In this document: positions 36,628 to 45,112 of the stretch, in pieces
Layout: each line of letters opens with the position of its first letter
Numbering within the stretch: position 1 is the stretch's first letter
The notes under the pieces: model-generated
Databases searched by the model: none
Seen by the model: only the letters and a program-made list of their open reading frames with translations
Told to the model about the DNA's origin: nothing
Position numbers and translations under genes: made by a program
From: IMCC45349 sp047219225
Lineage (GTDB): Bacteria > Bacteroidota > Bacteroidia > Flavobacteriales > Flavobacteriaceae
Direction: 5' to 3'
DNA: 64,000 nucleotides
NCBI RefSeq assembly: GCF_047219225.1
Contig: NZ_CP178208.1
Span: 1,922,001 to 1,986,000 of the forward strand

Positions 36628-36764
36628 GTTGCCAACGGTTAGGCTATGATTTCGGCTTGGGAAATCCGACAGGATTTTTCAAGTTAGAAATCAAGCTGGT
36701 TTAAAGTTAAGTGTTTTCAATTTGTTCAAAAGGAAAGCTGAATTATAGCCCATGTTAGCTATAG
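36628..36764 (-). repeat. attC-like site between cassettes 23 and 24
   Basis: Left arm GTTGCCAAC pairs 9/9 with GTTGGCAAC at 36064. Right arm GTTAGCTATA. Outer stem GGCTATGATTTC / GAATTATAGCC. Confidence 0.85.
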
Positions 36765-37526
36765 TTATTTACTTTTTGATAAGTTAGTCGCTAATTTAGA
36801 TAGTACTTCTCGGATTTCGGGTGAATCGCTTTCCCTAGAAAAGAAGGTCACTTTGTCCATTAATTCGGTCCTATTCTCAACTTCTAAATACTTCCAAATT
36901 TTCTTAAGATTATCTGAAACCGTATTCGCAATTTCCAATTTGTCCTCTAAACGATATTTATTAGATGGGTCAATCATATTCAAAGAGCCACTAAACATTT
37001 TGACTGCTCCGCCATTATGTTTTTTTGCCCTGTCTACAGCTTCTTGAGATTCCTCTTTTCCGTTGAGATAATGCTCGAATAATAGTTGGGAGCTATTTGT
37101 TGCATCGATGAGAACTCTTTTTAAAATTTCAACAGCTTCATTGCTGTAAAATTTTTGTTCACTTTCTGATGGGCCTCCATAAAGTCCTAGCAAGTTAGGT
37201 AAGACCTTAATTAGTTTGCCGTAGTTGTCAAATTGGACAAATAAATTTAGTGTGTCTTGAGGGTTCACTTTTGGGATTGAACTCATTATTTTTTGGAAAA
37301 TGTCCGAAGTTTTTTCATCCTCTAACCGCGGCAATGAAAAAGTGTCCAATTTTTTTAGTCCTTGCAGAACCTCAAATGCTTTCTGTAAGTCCGCATCTGT
37401 CCATTCCTTTCCAATATCGGGAAATCCTGATTCTCTAATATCGATTCCTGCTTTTGTCTCTTTATTTTGACACGAACAAAGATTGAGCGTTAGTAAAACT
37501 GAAATCAGGATAAATTTTATTTTCAT
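36765..37526 (-). CDS. Cassette 23: lipoprotein of unknown function
   Basis: The 253-aa protein has a lipobox LCSC (about residue 19) after a hydrophobic start. The rest is helical with no recognised domain. It is probably periplasmic or outer-membrane attached. Confidence 0.72.
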   Translation of the reverse strand: MKIKFILISVLLTLNLCSCQNKETKAGIDIRESGFPDIGKEWTDADLQKAFEVLQGLKKLDTFSLPRLEDEKTSDIFQKIMSSIPKVNPQDTLNLFVQFDNYGKLIKVLPNLLGLYGGPSESEQKFYSNEAVEILKRVLIDATNSSQLLFEHYLNGKEESQEAVDRAKKHNGGAVKMFSGSLNMIDPSNKYRLEDKLEIANTVSDNLKKIWKYLEVENRTELMDKVTFFSRESDSPEIREVLSKLATNLSKSK

Positions 37527-37530
37527 AATT

Positions 37531-37663
37531 ATAGCTAACGGTTGGTGTATGATTTGTTGCGTATTTCAGTTTCTTATTTAATTAATAAACAATGGCATTA
37601 ATTCAGCGCGAGGATTTTCCGAAGGAAAATCAGAAGCAATGAATTATACACGTTGTTGCCATT
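37531..37663 (-). repeat. attC-like site between cassettes 22 and 23
   Basis: Left arm (T)ATAGCTAAC pairs with GTTAGCTATA at 36754. Right arm GTTGCCATT. Stem GTGTATGATTTGTTGCG / GCAATGAATTATACAC. Confidence 0.87.
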
Positions 37664-37675
37664 TCGTTGTTTTAT

Positions 37676-37879
37676 TCAGTTTTTTTCCTTTTTCTCTTGT
37701 TGTTTTAGATTATATCTAATCATAAGCGAAATAAAAATTCCAAAAAATAAAGCATTGAATATAAATCTCCATATTCTAAAACCTTCTCCGTCAAAATAGT
37801 CAAATCCAGCCATAATTCCAGCATAAACTATTGCTCCAAAGAAGCCTCCTTTTATTATTGATTTAGTTTGTGTATTCAT
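37676..37879 (-). CDS. Cassette 22: small two-helix membrane protein
   Basis: 67 aa, with transmembrane segments at about residues 9-24 and 34-54 and a basic tail. It lies downstream of the next small gene in the same cassette. No family recognised. Confidence 0.65.
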   Translation of the reverse strand: MNTQTKSIIKGGFFGAIVYAGIMAGFDYFDGEGFRIWRFIFNALFFGIFISLMIRYNLKQQEKKEKN

Positions 37880-37950
37880 AATTTTTTGAGTTTATTTTTA
37901 TACATAATTGAGTGAGCAATTTATTTCACATCCTGTTATTCAATTCCGAT

Positions 37951-38139
37951 TTAGTAAAGGTTATTTTCAGATTCCTTTTTTCTCTTTTCAAAGGATTTTT
38001 TCAACTTATCTAATACCGCACTCTTTTCTGTTTCATTTAACTTTTTACAATTAATTTTATTTTTTAAAATTTCATATCTCTCTTTTAGAGATTGAAGATG
38101 GTCAGTTCTACCAGAAGAGTGTAATTTTAATTCGTTCAT
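37951..38139 (-). CDS. Cassette 22: small charged helical protein
   Basis: 62 aa from the ATG at 38139; a TTG start at 38166 would lie almost in the attC-like core. The sequence is rich in Lys and Glu and probably coiled coil. With the small membrane protein downstream it forms a two-gene cassette, which would also suit a toxin-antitoxin-like pair, but I have no direct evidence. Confidence 0.55.
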   Translation of the reverse strand: MNELKLHSSGRTDHLQSLKERYEILKNKINCKKLNETEKSAVLDKLKKSFEKRKKESENNLY

Positions 38140-38168
38140 AAAATTCTTTTTGAGTGCAATTTTCAATG

Positions 38169-38304
38169 AATGGCAACGGTTTTGTGTATGGCTTCGTTGC
38201 GGAAAAATCCGCAGGATTCTTTCCGTCGTAACCGAAAGATAGCAAATTGCAATGAATTCCGATTAGGAATTCAGCCGCAATGAGCTATACACGGTGTTAG
38301 CAAC
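38169..38304 (-). repeat. attC-like site between cassettes 21 and 22
   Basis: Left arm AATGGCAAC pairs 9/9 with GTTGCCATT at 37655. Right arm GTTAGCAAC. The inner hairpins are GGAAAAATCCGCAGGATTCTTTCC-like and GAATTCCGATTAGGAATTC. Confidence 0.88.
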
Positions 38305-38309
38305 TGGCT

Positions 38310-38861
38310 TTATTCTTTCTTTTCTTTCCAAATTCCGAGTTCATTTTCCTGTGCATATAGTTCCGCTTCTTTAAGTTCCTCAATGAATTTATCATATTCA
38401 CTATCGTTTATGAAAACTTCCACGTCAGGTTTTTCCATTCCACGATATATTTTCTTTTCCTTTCGGCTCATTTCTTTCCAAGTTCTCGGGCGTTGCATAG
38501 TTCCTCCAGGATAGCAACCATTTTTTACCAGATAAATATTCAGATTTTCAGTTCCGTTAACAATCCAGCAGTATGTGATTTTTGATTCCGAATTGAGAGC
38601 AGAAATAGGAATTAGTTTTGCGTTCGGATGTTCAGTTAACCAATTCTTTAATAATTCAGCAGAATTTTCAGAACGTGGTGTTCTAAAGAAACCTTGACCA
38701 AGTAAACAATAAACATCATCTTTATTTTCTCCTTTTTTATTTCCGAAAATTGACTCAAATTCAAAGTCCTGAATCGGAAATTCAGTCAATTTATTTTGAG
38801 ATTTACACGATGTTGTAAAAGTCAAAAATATGATTATTATTAGTTTCAAAGTTTGTTTCAT
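38310..38861 (-). CDS. Cassette 21: lipoprotein, nuclease-like (SNase) fold suspected
   Basis: The 183-aa protein has a lipobox TTSC (about residue 19). Its second half, CWIVNGTENLNIYLVKNGCYPGG and a final LYAQENELGIWKEK, resembles the end of staphylococcal-nuclease-like proteins (an aliphatic strand, then the A-x(n)-GLW motif). The catalytic Arg/Glu set is not clearly visible, so activity is uncertain. Confidence 0.6.
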   Translation of the reverse strand: MKQTLKLIIIIFLTFTTSCKSQNKLTEFPIQDFEFESIFGNKKGENKDDVYCLLGQGFFRTPRSENSAELLKNWLTEHPNAKLIPISALNSESKITYCWIVNGTENLNIYLVKNGCYPGGTMQRPRTWKEMSRKEKKIYRGMEKPDVEVFINDSEYDKFIEELKEAELYAQENELGIWKEKKE

Positions 38862-38867
38862 TCGCTT

Positions 38868-39006
38868 GTTGCTAACGTGATTGTGTATGGTTAGTTGCGT
38901 GTTTAAGCAACTAATTTAGTAAACAAAAACGAACGCGAGAAAATTCCGAAGGAATTTTCCAAATAAGTACTTGCCAAAGCAATTAATTATACACGGTGTT
39001 GTGGTG
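38868..39006 (-). repeat. attC-like site between cassettes 20 and 21
   Basis: Left arm GTTGCTAAC pairs with GTTAGCAAC at 38296. Right arm GTTGTGGTG. The coding frame of the next gene runs about 20 nt into this site. Confidence 0.88.
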
Positions 39007-39910
39007 TCGTACTTTTTATTCTTTCCAATATTATTTTCTCAAAATCAGTTCCCAAATTGTCTAAAAGTCCTGAATAGTGACAGTAAAATATTGTTCCTCT
39101 TCTATCTTCCTCTTTTACAGCAATTACTCCATCATCAAATTCCGCCAAATGGAAGTAATTTCCATCGTCAAGTCCTGTTGAGCGTATTTCAGATATTCCA
39201 AGTATGCAACAATCTCCGAAATCAACGCCCTCGGATTGTTTAATAATATCGAGATATTCTATTGGTAGCTTTGAGTCAATTATTTTTATGTAATTCTCTA
39301 AAACTTCAGAGCCAATTGGTTTAAATACTTGATTTATAGATTGAATATTATTTAACTCTTCAAGTAGTCCATCAAATTTAGGAATCGATTTAAGTTTTTC
39401 TTTTTTGAAAGTGATTTGAGCAAAACTATTTGGGTCGTTATTTACTTTTTTACTTGTAACATTAATTGTTGCTACTTTCATAATTGACTTTGGGTTTGGT
39501 CTAATTTTCCAGCCCCAAATTCGTCCGTCATAATTATTGAATTCTATATTGAATTTTTCATTATTTGCGTTAAATCGAATTGTAGCCAGTTTACTTTCAT
39601 CTTTTCTTTTATATCTGAAGTTGTCAGAAAGAGGATTTTCATTATCTCCATAAAGTTCAACAGACATGCTTTTCTCCCAATACTGTCTCCATTTCCTTTT
39701 TGGTTCAAAGTATTGAATTTGAGTTTTCAGTTTAGTTTGGATTTCCGAATCGAACAGTTCATAAAGTTCGGCAAGAAGTTGCTTTTCCAAGTTTGTAAAT
39801 CCTTTGTTATTAAATTTCGGTCGTCTTCGATATGAAGCAATAACGAGAGCGAGAAAAATCAGTCCGATTATTCCAATTAAAACTCCTAATATTATTAAAA
39901 TGCTCTTCAT
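38987..39910 (-). CDS. Cassette 20: membrane-anchored SMI1/KNR4-family protein
   Basis: The 307-aa protein has an N-terminal transmembrane helix (about residues 3-27) and a C-terminal SMI1/KNR4 (SUKH) domain with LPIEYLDIIKQSEGVDFGDCCILGISEI and HLAEFDDGVIAVKEEDRRGTIFY. SUKH proteins often act as immunity proteins against polymorphic toxins. The last codons and the TAA stop fall inside the attC-like site (stop at 38987-38989). Confidence 0.82.
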   Translation of the reverse strand: MKSILIILGVLIGIIGLIFLALVIASYRRRPKFNNKGFTNLEKQLLAELYELFDSEIQTKLKTQIQYFEPKRKWRQYWEKSMSVELYGDNENPLSDNFRYKRKDESKLATIRFNANNEKFNIEFNNYDGRIWGWKIRPNPKSIMKVATINVTSKKVNNDPNSFAQITFKKEKLKSIPKFDGLLEELNNIQSINQVFKPIGSEVLENYIKIIDSKLPIEYLDIIKQSEGVDFGDCCILGISEIRSTGLDDGNYFHLAEFDDGVIAVKEEDRRGTIFYCHYSGLLDNLGTDFEKIILERIKSTTPQHRV

Positions 39911-39919
39911 TCAGGTATG

Positions 39920-40060
39920 CACCACAACGTGATTGTGTATGGTTAGTTGCGTGGTTAAGCAACTAAATTAGTAAACTTTTACGAACCCGTGAATATTCCG
40001 CAGGAATATTCGCAAGTAGGGAAGAACCTAGCAATTAATTATACACGGTGTTGTGTGTAG
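39920..40060 (-). repeat. attC-like site between cassettes 19 and 20
   Basis: Left arm CACCACAAC pairs with GTTGTGGTG at 38998. Right arm GTTGTGTGTA. Stem GTGTATGGTTAGTTGCG / GCAATTAATTATACAC. Confidence 0.88.
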
Positions 40061-40063
40061 TTT

Positions 40064-40651
40064 TTAATTTTGAAAAACAATGTCAATATAAGGAATTCCC
40101 CAATCATCTAATGGACCTCCTGTTCCATAGAATGATGAGCTAGTAATAGTTAGTTCACCGTAAGTATTAGGAAAACTTAAGTTACCACTTATAAGTCTTC
40201 CAATTGTATTTGAAATATTGCCATTCCAATTAGTTTGTATTCTTTTAATCGTATACAAATGTCCAACTTCAACCTGAATAGGTGTAATAGAAACATATTC
40301 CGTATCAGACGATGAAAAAATATGACTATCACTATATAATAACGTACTTGATGTGTTATCGAAAATCTCAATTAAGTATGGTGTTGAGTTAAAGTTTTGT
40401 AAGCTTTGGTATCCAATTTGGCAAATAGTTTTACTTTCTAAAACTTCAAAATCGTAAGAGTGAGTTTCCAAATCCATTGTAATTTCATCTTGAATTGAAG
40501 TTGAAGCAGACAAATCGTTATAAAGTTGATTGAAAGATGTGTTGGATGAATCACAAATAGCCTCTTCTTGGAAGTTGTTGTTATCATCGTCATTCGTACA
40601 GGATATTAATCCAATTAAGATAAATATTCCCAATAATATTTTTTTTATCAT
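40064..40651 (-). CDS. Cassette 19: lipoprotein of unknown function
   Basis: The 195-aa protein has a lipobox ISCTND (C18) followed by an Asp/Asn-rich linker, then a beta-rich domain. No family recognised. It is probably an outer-membrane lipoprotein. Confidence 0.72.
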   Translation of the reverse strand: MIKKILLGIFILIGLISCTNDDDNNNFQEEAICDSSNTSFNQLYNDLSASTSIQDEITMDLETHSYDFEVLESKTICQIGYQSLQNFNSTPYLIEIFDNTSSTLLYSDSHIFSSSDTEYVSITPIQVEVGHLYTIKRIQTNWNGNISNTIGRLISGNLSFPNTYGELTITSSSFYGTGGPLDDWGIPYIDIVFQN

Positions 40652-40700
40652 AGTTCAGTTTCTTTATAGATGCAAATATTCGGAAAAGGTTGCGTCAAAT

Positions 40701-40839
40701 TACACACAACGGTCTCGTATAACCGTCAGTTGCGGGTTTTAAGTTACTGTTTTTCGGTTAAGCCCTGTCTTTAGCAATTCCGCGTGGATTCGGACGTAGT
40801 CGAATCCGCCGTAATTGCGGTTATACATTGTTGTAGCAC
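40701..40839 (-). repeat. attC-like site between cassettes 18 and 19 (subfamily B)
   Basis: Left arm TACACACAAC, right arm GTTGTAGCAC. Stem GTATAACCGTCAGTTGCGG / CCGTAATTGCGGTTATAC, with one extrahelical T and two G-T wobbles. The same subfamily as 60149. Confidence 0.88.
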
Positions 40840-40847
40840 GTATTTTT

Positions 40848-41369
40848 TTAAATTCCATCTACTTTAATCAACGCTAAAACTATTGTTATTGACATTCCAA
40901 TAATAGAAGCAATAACATTTTTACTTATCAATTGTGTTTTTTCGATTCCATAAATCAGATTACTAATTTTCTTTTTATTCATAAGTATGATAATCAGAAG
41001 CAAGAGTAAGAATCCGGTAATATTTAATAAAATCAGAGTATTATCAGTTAAGTCAATATATGTCGCAGAAAAAGTCAGATTCGTAATCAAAAAATAGAAA
41101 TAGGATTGAATTAAAATCCAACCAATTTTTTTGTTTATAAAAATTCCGATGAGCGGAACTAATAAGATTATTGCTGGTCTAAAAAAAGATGTTTCTTTTA
41201 GAACATTCATATAGTTTTCAAATCCGTTTCCAGTTTCCGCTACAAAGTTCCAATAGACCGAGGTTTCTATTTTTCCACGAACCAATGAGAAAATAAATAA
41301 GCTCAATATTGAGAGCTTAATTATCAATATCAGATAATGGTTTTTTATGTTTTCTGCGGTTAGTTTCAT
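40848..41369 (-). CDS. Cassette 18: polytopic membrane protein
   Basis: 173 aa with four to five hydrophobic segments (about residues 12-30, 58-76, 82-105, 110-130 and 150-170). Single gene of the cassette. No family recognised. Confidence 0.7.
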   Translation of the reverse strand: MKLTAENIKNHYLILIIKLSILSLFIFSLVRGKIETSVYWNFVAETGNGFENYMNVLKETSFFRPAIILLVPLIGIFINKKIGWILIQSYFYFLITNLTFSATYIDLTDNTLILLNITGFLLLLLIIILMNKKKISNLIYGIEKTQLISKNVIASIIGMSITIVLALIKVDGI

Positions 41370-41371
41370 AT

Positions 41372-41509
41372 GTGCTACAACGGTCTAGTATAAGAATAGT
41401 AGCGGATTTCAAAGCTGTAACCTTTTAAATTAACTCTAATCTCAGAACAAAGATACTAACTTAGAACTTAGCATAAAACCGCTATTATTTTTATACCTTG
41501 TTGTAACAT
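41372..41509 (-). repeat. attC-like site between cassettes 17 and 18
   Basis: Left arm GTGCTACAAC pairs with GTTGTAGCAC at 40830. Right arm GTTGTAACAT. Stem AGTATAAGAATAGTAGCGG / CCGCTATTATTTTTATACC. Confidence 0.87.
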
Positions 41510-41510
41510 G

Positions 41511-42368
41511 TTATTTTCTTAAGATTATTTTTTCAATGATATTATTATCAATTCTGTTTTGGACGTGTTTTGAATTTTCTAACAATAAAACTTCTTTTAA
41601 GGACGGAAAAATTTTGTTAGCACGCTTTATCATTTTTTTTCCAGGAAACATAATATCTTTCTTTGCAGCAAATAAACTTATTGGAGTTGTTATCAATTTG
41701 GCTTCTGCTTTTTTTATTATTGGAACAGGTGTAAAGTCCATATTGAAATACAAAAAAACCTTTGATAAATAATTTTGGGCAAATTCATCTTTTTCAGAAA
41801 AGAGAGATTGCAAGAATTTTTCAAGATATTTAGTCTTTTGATTTCTCATATATCGTTTCATAGGAATAAATACCTTAAACAGCGTAATCAATGGGTTACC
41901 ATTGATTATAAATGCAGGGGCAGATAAAAACACCTCTTTGATATTACTTTCATTCTGAACCAAAGTTTTAAGAATAATTAATCCACCGAAAGAAAAACCA
42001 GCCATAGTTACATTTTTCAATTCAAGTTTATTTATTAGTTCGTTTATCCATAAACCATAACTATTGTCTTTCATGCTCAATCTATTTTCTGCACTTTTAT
42101 TTGGTTGTGCAAGAACATCTATGGCAAATACTTGAAATTTTTTGTGAAGATTCGGATAAGTTTCCAGCGAAATTGGAGCGCAACCATTTGAACCGTGAAT
42201 TAATAATATGGGTGGCTTTGTTGAATCTCCAACTATAATAATGTTGGTGTTTCCAAAATTAGTTTCAATGAGCTTGTATTTAAAGTCTATATTTAAATCC
42301 GTTAATTTTTTCTCATAAAGATTTATAATCTCTTTTTTTCCTAATTCTGATTTGTATAATGATTGCAT
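41511..42368 (-). CDS. Cassette 17: alpha/beta hydrolase
   Basis: The 285-aa protein has an oxyanion-hole segment LLIHGSNGCAPIS and a nucleophile elbow MAGFSFGGLIILK (GxSxGG, Ser at about residue 124). A late histidine is in LENSKHVQNRI. Carboxylesterase-type; substrate unknown. It is transcribed divergently from the TetR gene that shares the cassette, with paired repeats in the 54-bp gap. Confidence 0.88.
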   Translation of the reverse strand: MQSLYKSELGKKEIINLYEKKLTDLNIDFKYKLIETNFGNTNIIIVGDSTKPPILLIHGSNGCAPISLETYPNLHKKFQVFAIDVLAQPNKSAENRLSMKDNSYGLWINELINKLELKNVTMAGFSFGGLIILKTLVQNESNIKEVFLSAPAFIINGNPLITLFKVFIPMKRYMRNQKTKYLEKFLQSLFSEKDEFAQNYLSKVFLYFNMDFTPVPIIKKAEAKLITTPISLFAAKKDIMFPGKKMIKRANKIFPSLKEVLLLENSKHVQNRIDNNIIEKIILRK

Positions 42369-42377
42369 TTCGTATTT

Positions 42378-42423
42378 TTAGGACAAATTTACTAAAAATA
42401 ACAATTTAGGACAAGTTTACTAA
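42378..42423. promoter_or_regulatory. Two direct repeats in the hydrolase-TetR divergent gap
   Basis: TTAGGACAAATTTACTAA (42378-42395) and TTAGGACAAGTTTACTAA (42406-42423), 17 of 18 bases identical, 28 bp apart. The second copy overlaps the ATG of the TetR gene. Likely operator for self-repression and control of the hydrolase. Confidence 0.72.
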
Positions 42424-43052
42424 TGAATAGAAAGAAAAAATTGATTTTAGAAGCTGCAAGAACTCTTTTTAATGAAAAAGGTTATAGCCAAGTAACTATA
42501 AGAATGATTGCTTCTAAACTAAATATTAGTTCAGGAAACTTAAATTACCATTACAAAAAACGAGAGGATATTTTTCACGCTTTGTATTTTGAAATGGCTT
42601 CTGAGTTTGATGAAAGAGTTAATATGTTAAATAATATTGAAATTTCGATTGAACAAGTAAAAAATGATATTGAAAGAAGTATGAAAAGGATGTTTGACTA
42701 TTCTTTTTTTTGGACTGACCTATATAATCTTCTTACTATAAATGCTAAAGTGCAAGAGCATTTCCAAGAGGTTTATAAAAAAAGAATTAACGGCTGTTTT
42801 TTACTATTTAAAATAATGAAAGAAAAAAAATTAATGAAAGATTCATCCTTTGAATTTGAATATAATTTTCTAGCTGAAAGAATGATTAATTATGGTAATA
42901 CTTGGCTATATTCTAGTAGTCTATATTCAAATAGGTTAAATACAGCTAATATTGATTACCATGTAAATATATACTTAAGTATGTTATTCCCGTTTCTGAC
43001 TTCAAAAGGAAAAAAGGAGTTTCAAAATTTATTCCCGAAGTTTTTTGGGTAA
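42423..43052 (+). CDS. Cassette 17: TetR-family transcriptional regulator
   Basis: The 209-aa protein has an N-terminal TetR helix-turn-helix (ILEAARTLFNEKGYSQVTIRMIASKLNISSGNLNYHY, about residues 8-44), then a helical ligand domain. It is on the plus strand, against the array direction, and divergent from the hydrolase gene. It probably represses both genes through the repeats at 42378-42423. Confidence 0.9.
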   Translation: MNRKKKLILEAARTLFNEKGYSQVTIRMIASKLNISSGNLNYHYKKREDIFHALYFEMASEFDERVNMLNNIEISIEQVKNDIERSMKRMFDYSFFWTDLYNLLTINAKVQEHFQEVYKKRINGCFLLFKIMKEKKLMKDSSFEFEYNFLAERMINYGNTWLYSSSLYSNRLNTANIDYHVNIYLSMLFPFLTSKGKKEFQNLFPKFFG

Positions 43053-43194
43053 TGTGTTACAACGGTTTTGTATATGAAAAGTAGCGTGTAAGTAGCAGCA
43101 TACTTTTCCGACTAAAAATAGCGTTATTTAATAAGCGATACAAATTAAATTTGGCACAGATTTAGCTATTTTTTATATACGTTGTTGGCAGTAG
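43052..43194 (-). repeat. attC-like site between cassettes 16 and 17
   Basis: Left arm TGTTACAAC pairs 9/9 with GTTGTAACA at 41500. Right arm GTTGGCAGTA. Stem ATATGAAAAGTAGCG / AGCTATTTTTTATAT. The GTTG of the right core also serves as the -33 of the promoter of cassette 16. Confidence 0.86.
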
Positions 43195-43213
43195 TTATTT
43201 TTTTGTAACTTTG
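43185..43213 (+). promoter_or_regulatory. Promoter of the Panacea-type gene, spanning the cassette core
   Basis: TTG at 43185-43187 lies inside the GTTGGC core, then 18 nt and TAACTTTG (43206-43213). The -33 thus comes from the recombination core and the -7 from the cassette body, both parts of the same cassette after insertion. Confidence 0.65.
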
Positions 43214-43252
43214 CTGCGTTCATTTCGCATAAAATGAATAACTTACTAAAAT

Positions 43253-43765
43253 ATGAGAGACTTTAATTTACATAAAGAAAAAGCTGTTAATAGCCTTTTA
43301 TTTGTAGTAAACAATCTTGAAAAGGCTGATACTCACAAGACTTATAAAATTCTTTATTTCGCTGACCAAAAGCATCTTTTAAAGTATGGAAGACCAATTT
43401 TTGGTGATACATATGTTAAAATGGAATATGGTCCAGTTCCTTCATTTGTCAAAAATGTTGTTGATGAAAATATTCAAGGGTTAGAAGAAGTAGTTGCTAA
43501 ATATCACAGGTACTTTGTGAAATCTTTAGCCGAGCCAAATTTAGATTATTTGTCAGAAAGTGATTTAGAATGTCTAAAAGAGGCAATAGAAGAAAATAAA
43601 GATTTAGATTTTCCGACATTAACCGATAAATCTCACGATTACGCATACAATAAAGCAGTTTGGAATATTAATTATATTGATATGGCTAAAGCGGTTGGTG
43701 CAGATGAAAGTTTACTCAAGTTCATTAGTATGCAGAAAACTAATGATAATTTAGAGTTGATCTAA
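43253..43765 (+). CDS. Cassette 16: Panacea-domain (DUF4065) antitoxin-like protein
   Basis: The 170-aa protein has the Panacea/SocA-like core KILYFADQKHLLKYGRPIFGDTYVKMEYGPVPS (about residues 28-60). Panacea domains act as antitoxins for diverse toxins. It overlaps the gene order of a two-gene unit, with the next gene 1 nt after its stop. It is on the plus strand with its own promoter, as toxin-antitoxin cassettes in large integrons often are. Confidence 0.85.
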   Translation: MRDFNLHKEKAVNSLLFVVNNLEKADTHKTYKILYFADQKHLLKYGRPIFGDTYVKMEYGPVPSFVKNVVDENIQGLEEVVAKYHRYFVKSLAEPNLDYLSESDLECLKEAIEENKDLDFPTLTDKSHDYAYNKAVWNINYIDMAKAVGADESLLKFISMQKTNDNLELI

Positions 43766-43766
43766 T

Positions 43767-44216
43767 ATGAGTTTAGGGGATTTCTTTCCAGATGATTTAA
43801 AAAATCAGTTTGCCAAAAGAAATATAGATTTAGGTAGTGCAATCTTGATTAAAATCCCTGACTTTACTGTTAATTATGACAAGTACATAATTGTAGTTGC
43901 TAAAGATAATGCAGAAGAGAATCTAGCTTATGTTGTTATTAATTCAGAAGCCAATCCAAATGTTGCTTATAATTCATATTTAAAATCTTTACATTTAAAA
44001 GTAGACAAAGCAAATAACCCTTTTCTTGAAAAAGATAGTTTTGTTGACTGTTCAAAAGTAAGAGAGTTTTCGATTGAAACTGTTGTTGAGTTTTTGAAAA
44101 AAAATCCTGAAAGAGCTGTTGGGAATATTAGTTCAAGTGATTTAAAATCTATTCACATAACTATAACTACAGCTACTACCATTGAACCATATATTAAGAA
44201 AAAGTACGGGTTTTAA
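43767..44216 (+). CDS. Cassette 16: probable toxin partner, PemK/MazF-like features
   Basis: The 149-aa protein is tightly coupled to the Panacea-type gene (1-nt gap). Its start, ILIKIPDFTVNYDKYIIVVAKD, and the later KDSFVDCSKVREFSIE and GNISSSDLKSI segments recall the SH3-like strands and the SFVxCxKxR...L-s-xxD pattern of PemK/MazF toxins. The similarity is weak and seen by eye. The gene pair architecture is the stronger argument. Confidence 0.6.
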   Translation: MSLGDFFPDDLKNQFAKRNIDLGSAILIKIPDFTVNYDKYIIVVAKDNAEENLAYVVINSEANPNVAYNSYLKSLHLKVDKANNPFLEKDSFVDCSKVREFSIETVVEFLKKNPERAVGNISSSDLKSIHITITTATTIEPYIKKKYGF

Positions 44217-44218
44217 TT

Positions 44219-44355
44219 ACTGCCAACGGTCTTGTGTATGATTTCGTTGCGTGTTTCAGCAACTAATTTAGCAAATACAAACCGAATAGAAAATCCGCGA
44301 GGATTTTCGTAAGTAGGCGAGTACTAGCAATGAATTATACACGGTGTTACCACAC
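44219..44355 (-). repeat. attC-like site between cassettes 15 and 16
   Basis: Left arm ACTGCCAAC (preceded by a pairing T) matches GTTGGCAGTA at 43184. Right arm GTTACCACAC. The 110-bp interior is identical to that of the site at 51651. Confidence 0.88.
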
Positions 44356-44360
44356 GTTTT

Positions 44361-45098
44361 TTATTCAAATTTATTATAATTTTCAGTCCAATATTTTTCA
44401 ATAAATTCCCATTTATTACCAAAGTCTTTCTTCTCAATTGGAATGAGTTTTAATTGTTTTTTATTCTCACCGTTAACTTTATAAATGTAAATTCCTTTAT
44501 CATCTTCATTTTCACATTCTATCGCGTGAATATTTCCGATTTTTACAGCTTTGTTTTCTTTTAAAATATATAAATCACTATCCCAATTCGAGTCGGCACA
44601 ACCACTTCTATGATAAGAATAGTAATAGTTTGTGTTTTTAATTTTTATTGAGGCAGGAAAGCTTGAAAAGTTTACTATTTCTATAAATTTTTTTAATTCA
44701 GGATTGAAAATGAGAATTTCGTTCACGTCAGGAACATTTGTCATAAAATGAAGTTCAATATCTAAAAATCCATCTTCGTTAAAATCTTTCAATATATATT
44801 CTGAAGGATTGTTGTCATTTTTATACAGAACATCTCCTTTTGATGATTTGAGAGTAAATAAGTTATACTTTTTTATGCAGGTTTCGAATATTATTCCATT
44901 TTCAGACTGTTTTTTACATATATTCAATTTTTCTTCACCTATTTGTTCCTTTTGAACAATATGTTCTGTTTTATTAATTCCGATTTGTTTTTGAGAATCT
45001 TTTTTTACTCCTTTAGCAAAGCCATACATTTCAATTCCGAAATAAGTAATCCCGACAATTATAATTCCAATTATTGATATTAAAACTCCTTTTTTCAT
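44361..45098 (-). CDS. Cassette 15: membrane-anchored protein of unknown function
   Basis: 245 aa from the ATG at 45098; a TTG four codons upstream is less likely. An N-terminal transmembrane helix (about residues 3-22) is followed by an extracytoplasmic beta-rich domain with FNEDGFLDIELHF, an FG-GAP-like or calcium-binding-like motif. No family recognised. Confidence 0.68.
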   Translation of the reverse strand: MKKGVLISIIGIIIVGITYFGIEMYGFAKGVKKDSQKQIGINKTEHIVQKEQIGEEKLNICKKQSENGIIFETCIKKYNLFTLKSSKGDVLYKNDNNPSEYILKDFNEDGFLDIELHFMTNVPDVNEILIFNPELKKFIEIVNFSSFPASIKIKNTNYYYSYHRSGCADSNWDSDLYILKENKAVKIGNIHAIECENEDDKGIYIYKVNGENKKQLKLIPIEKKDFGNKWEFIEKYWTENYNKFE

Positions 45099-45112
45099 TG
45101 GTTCGCTCAAAT

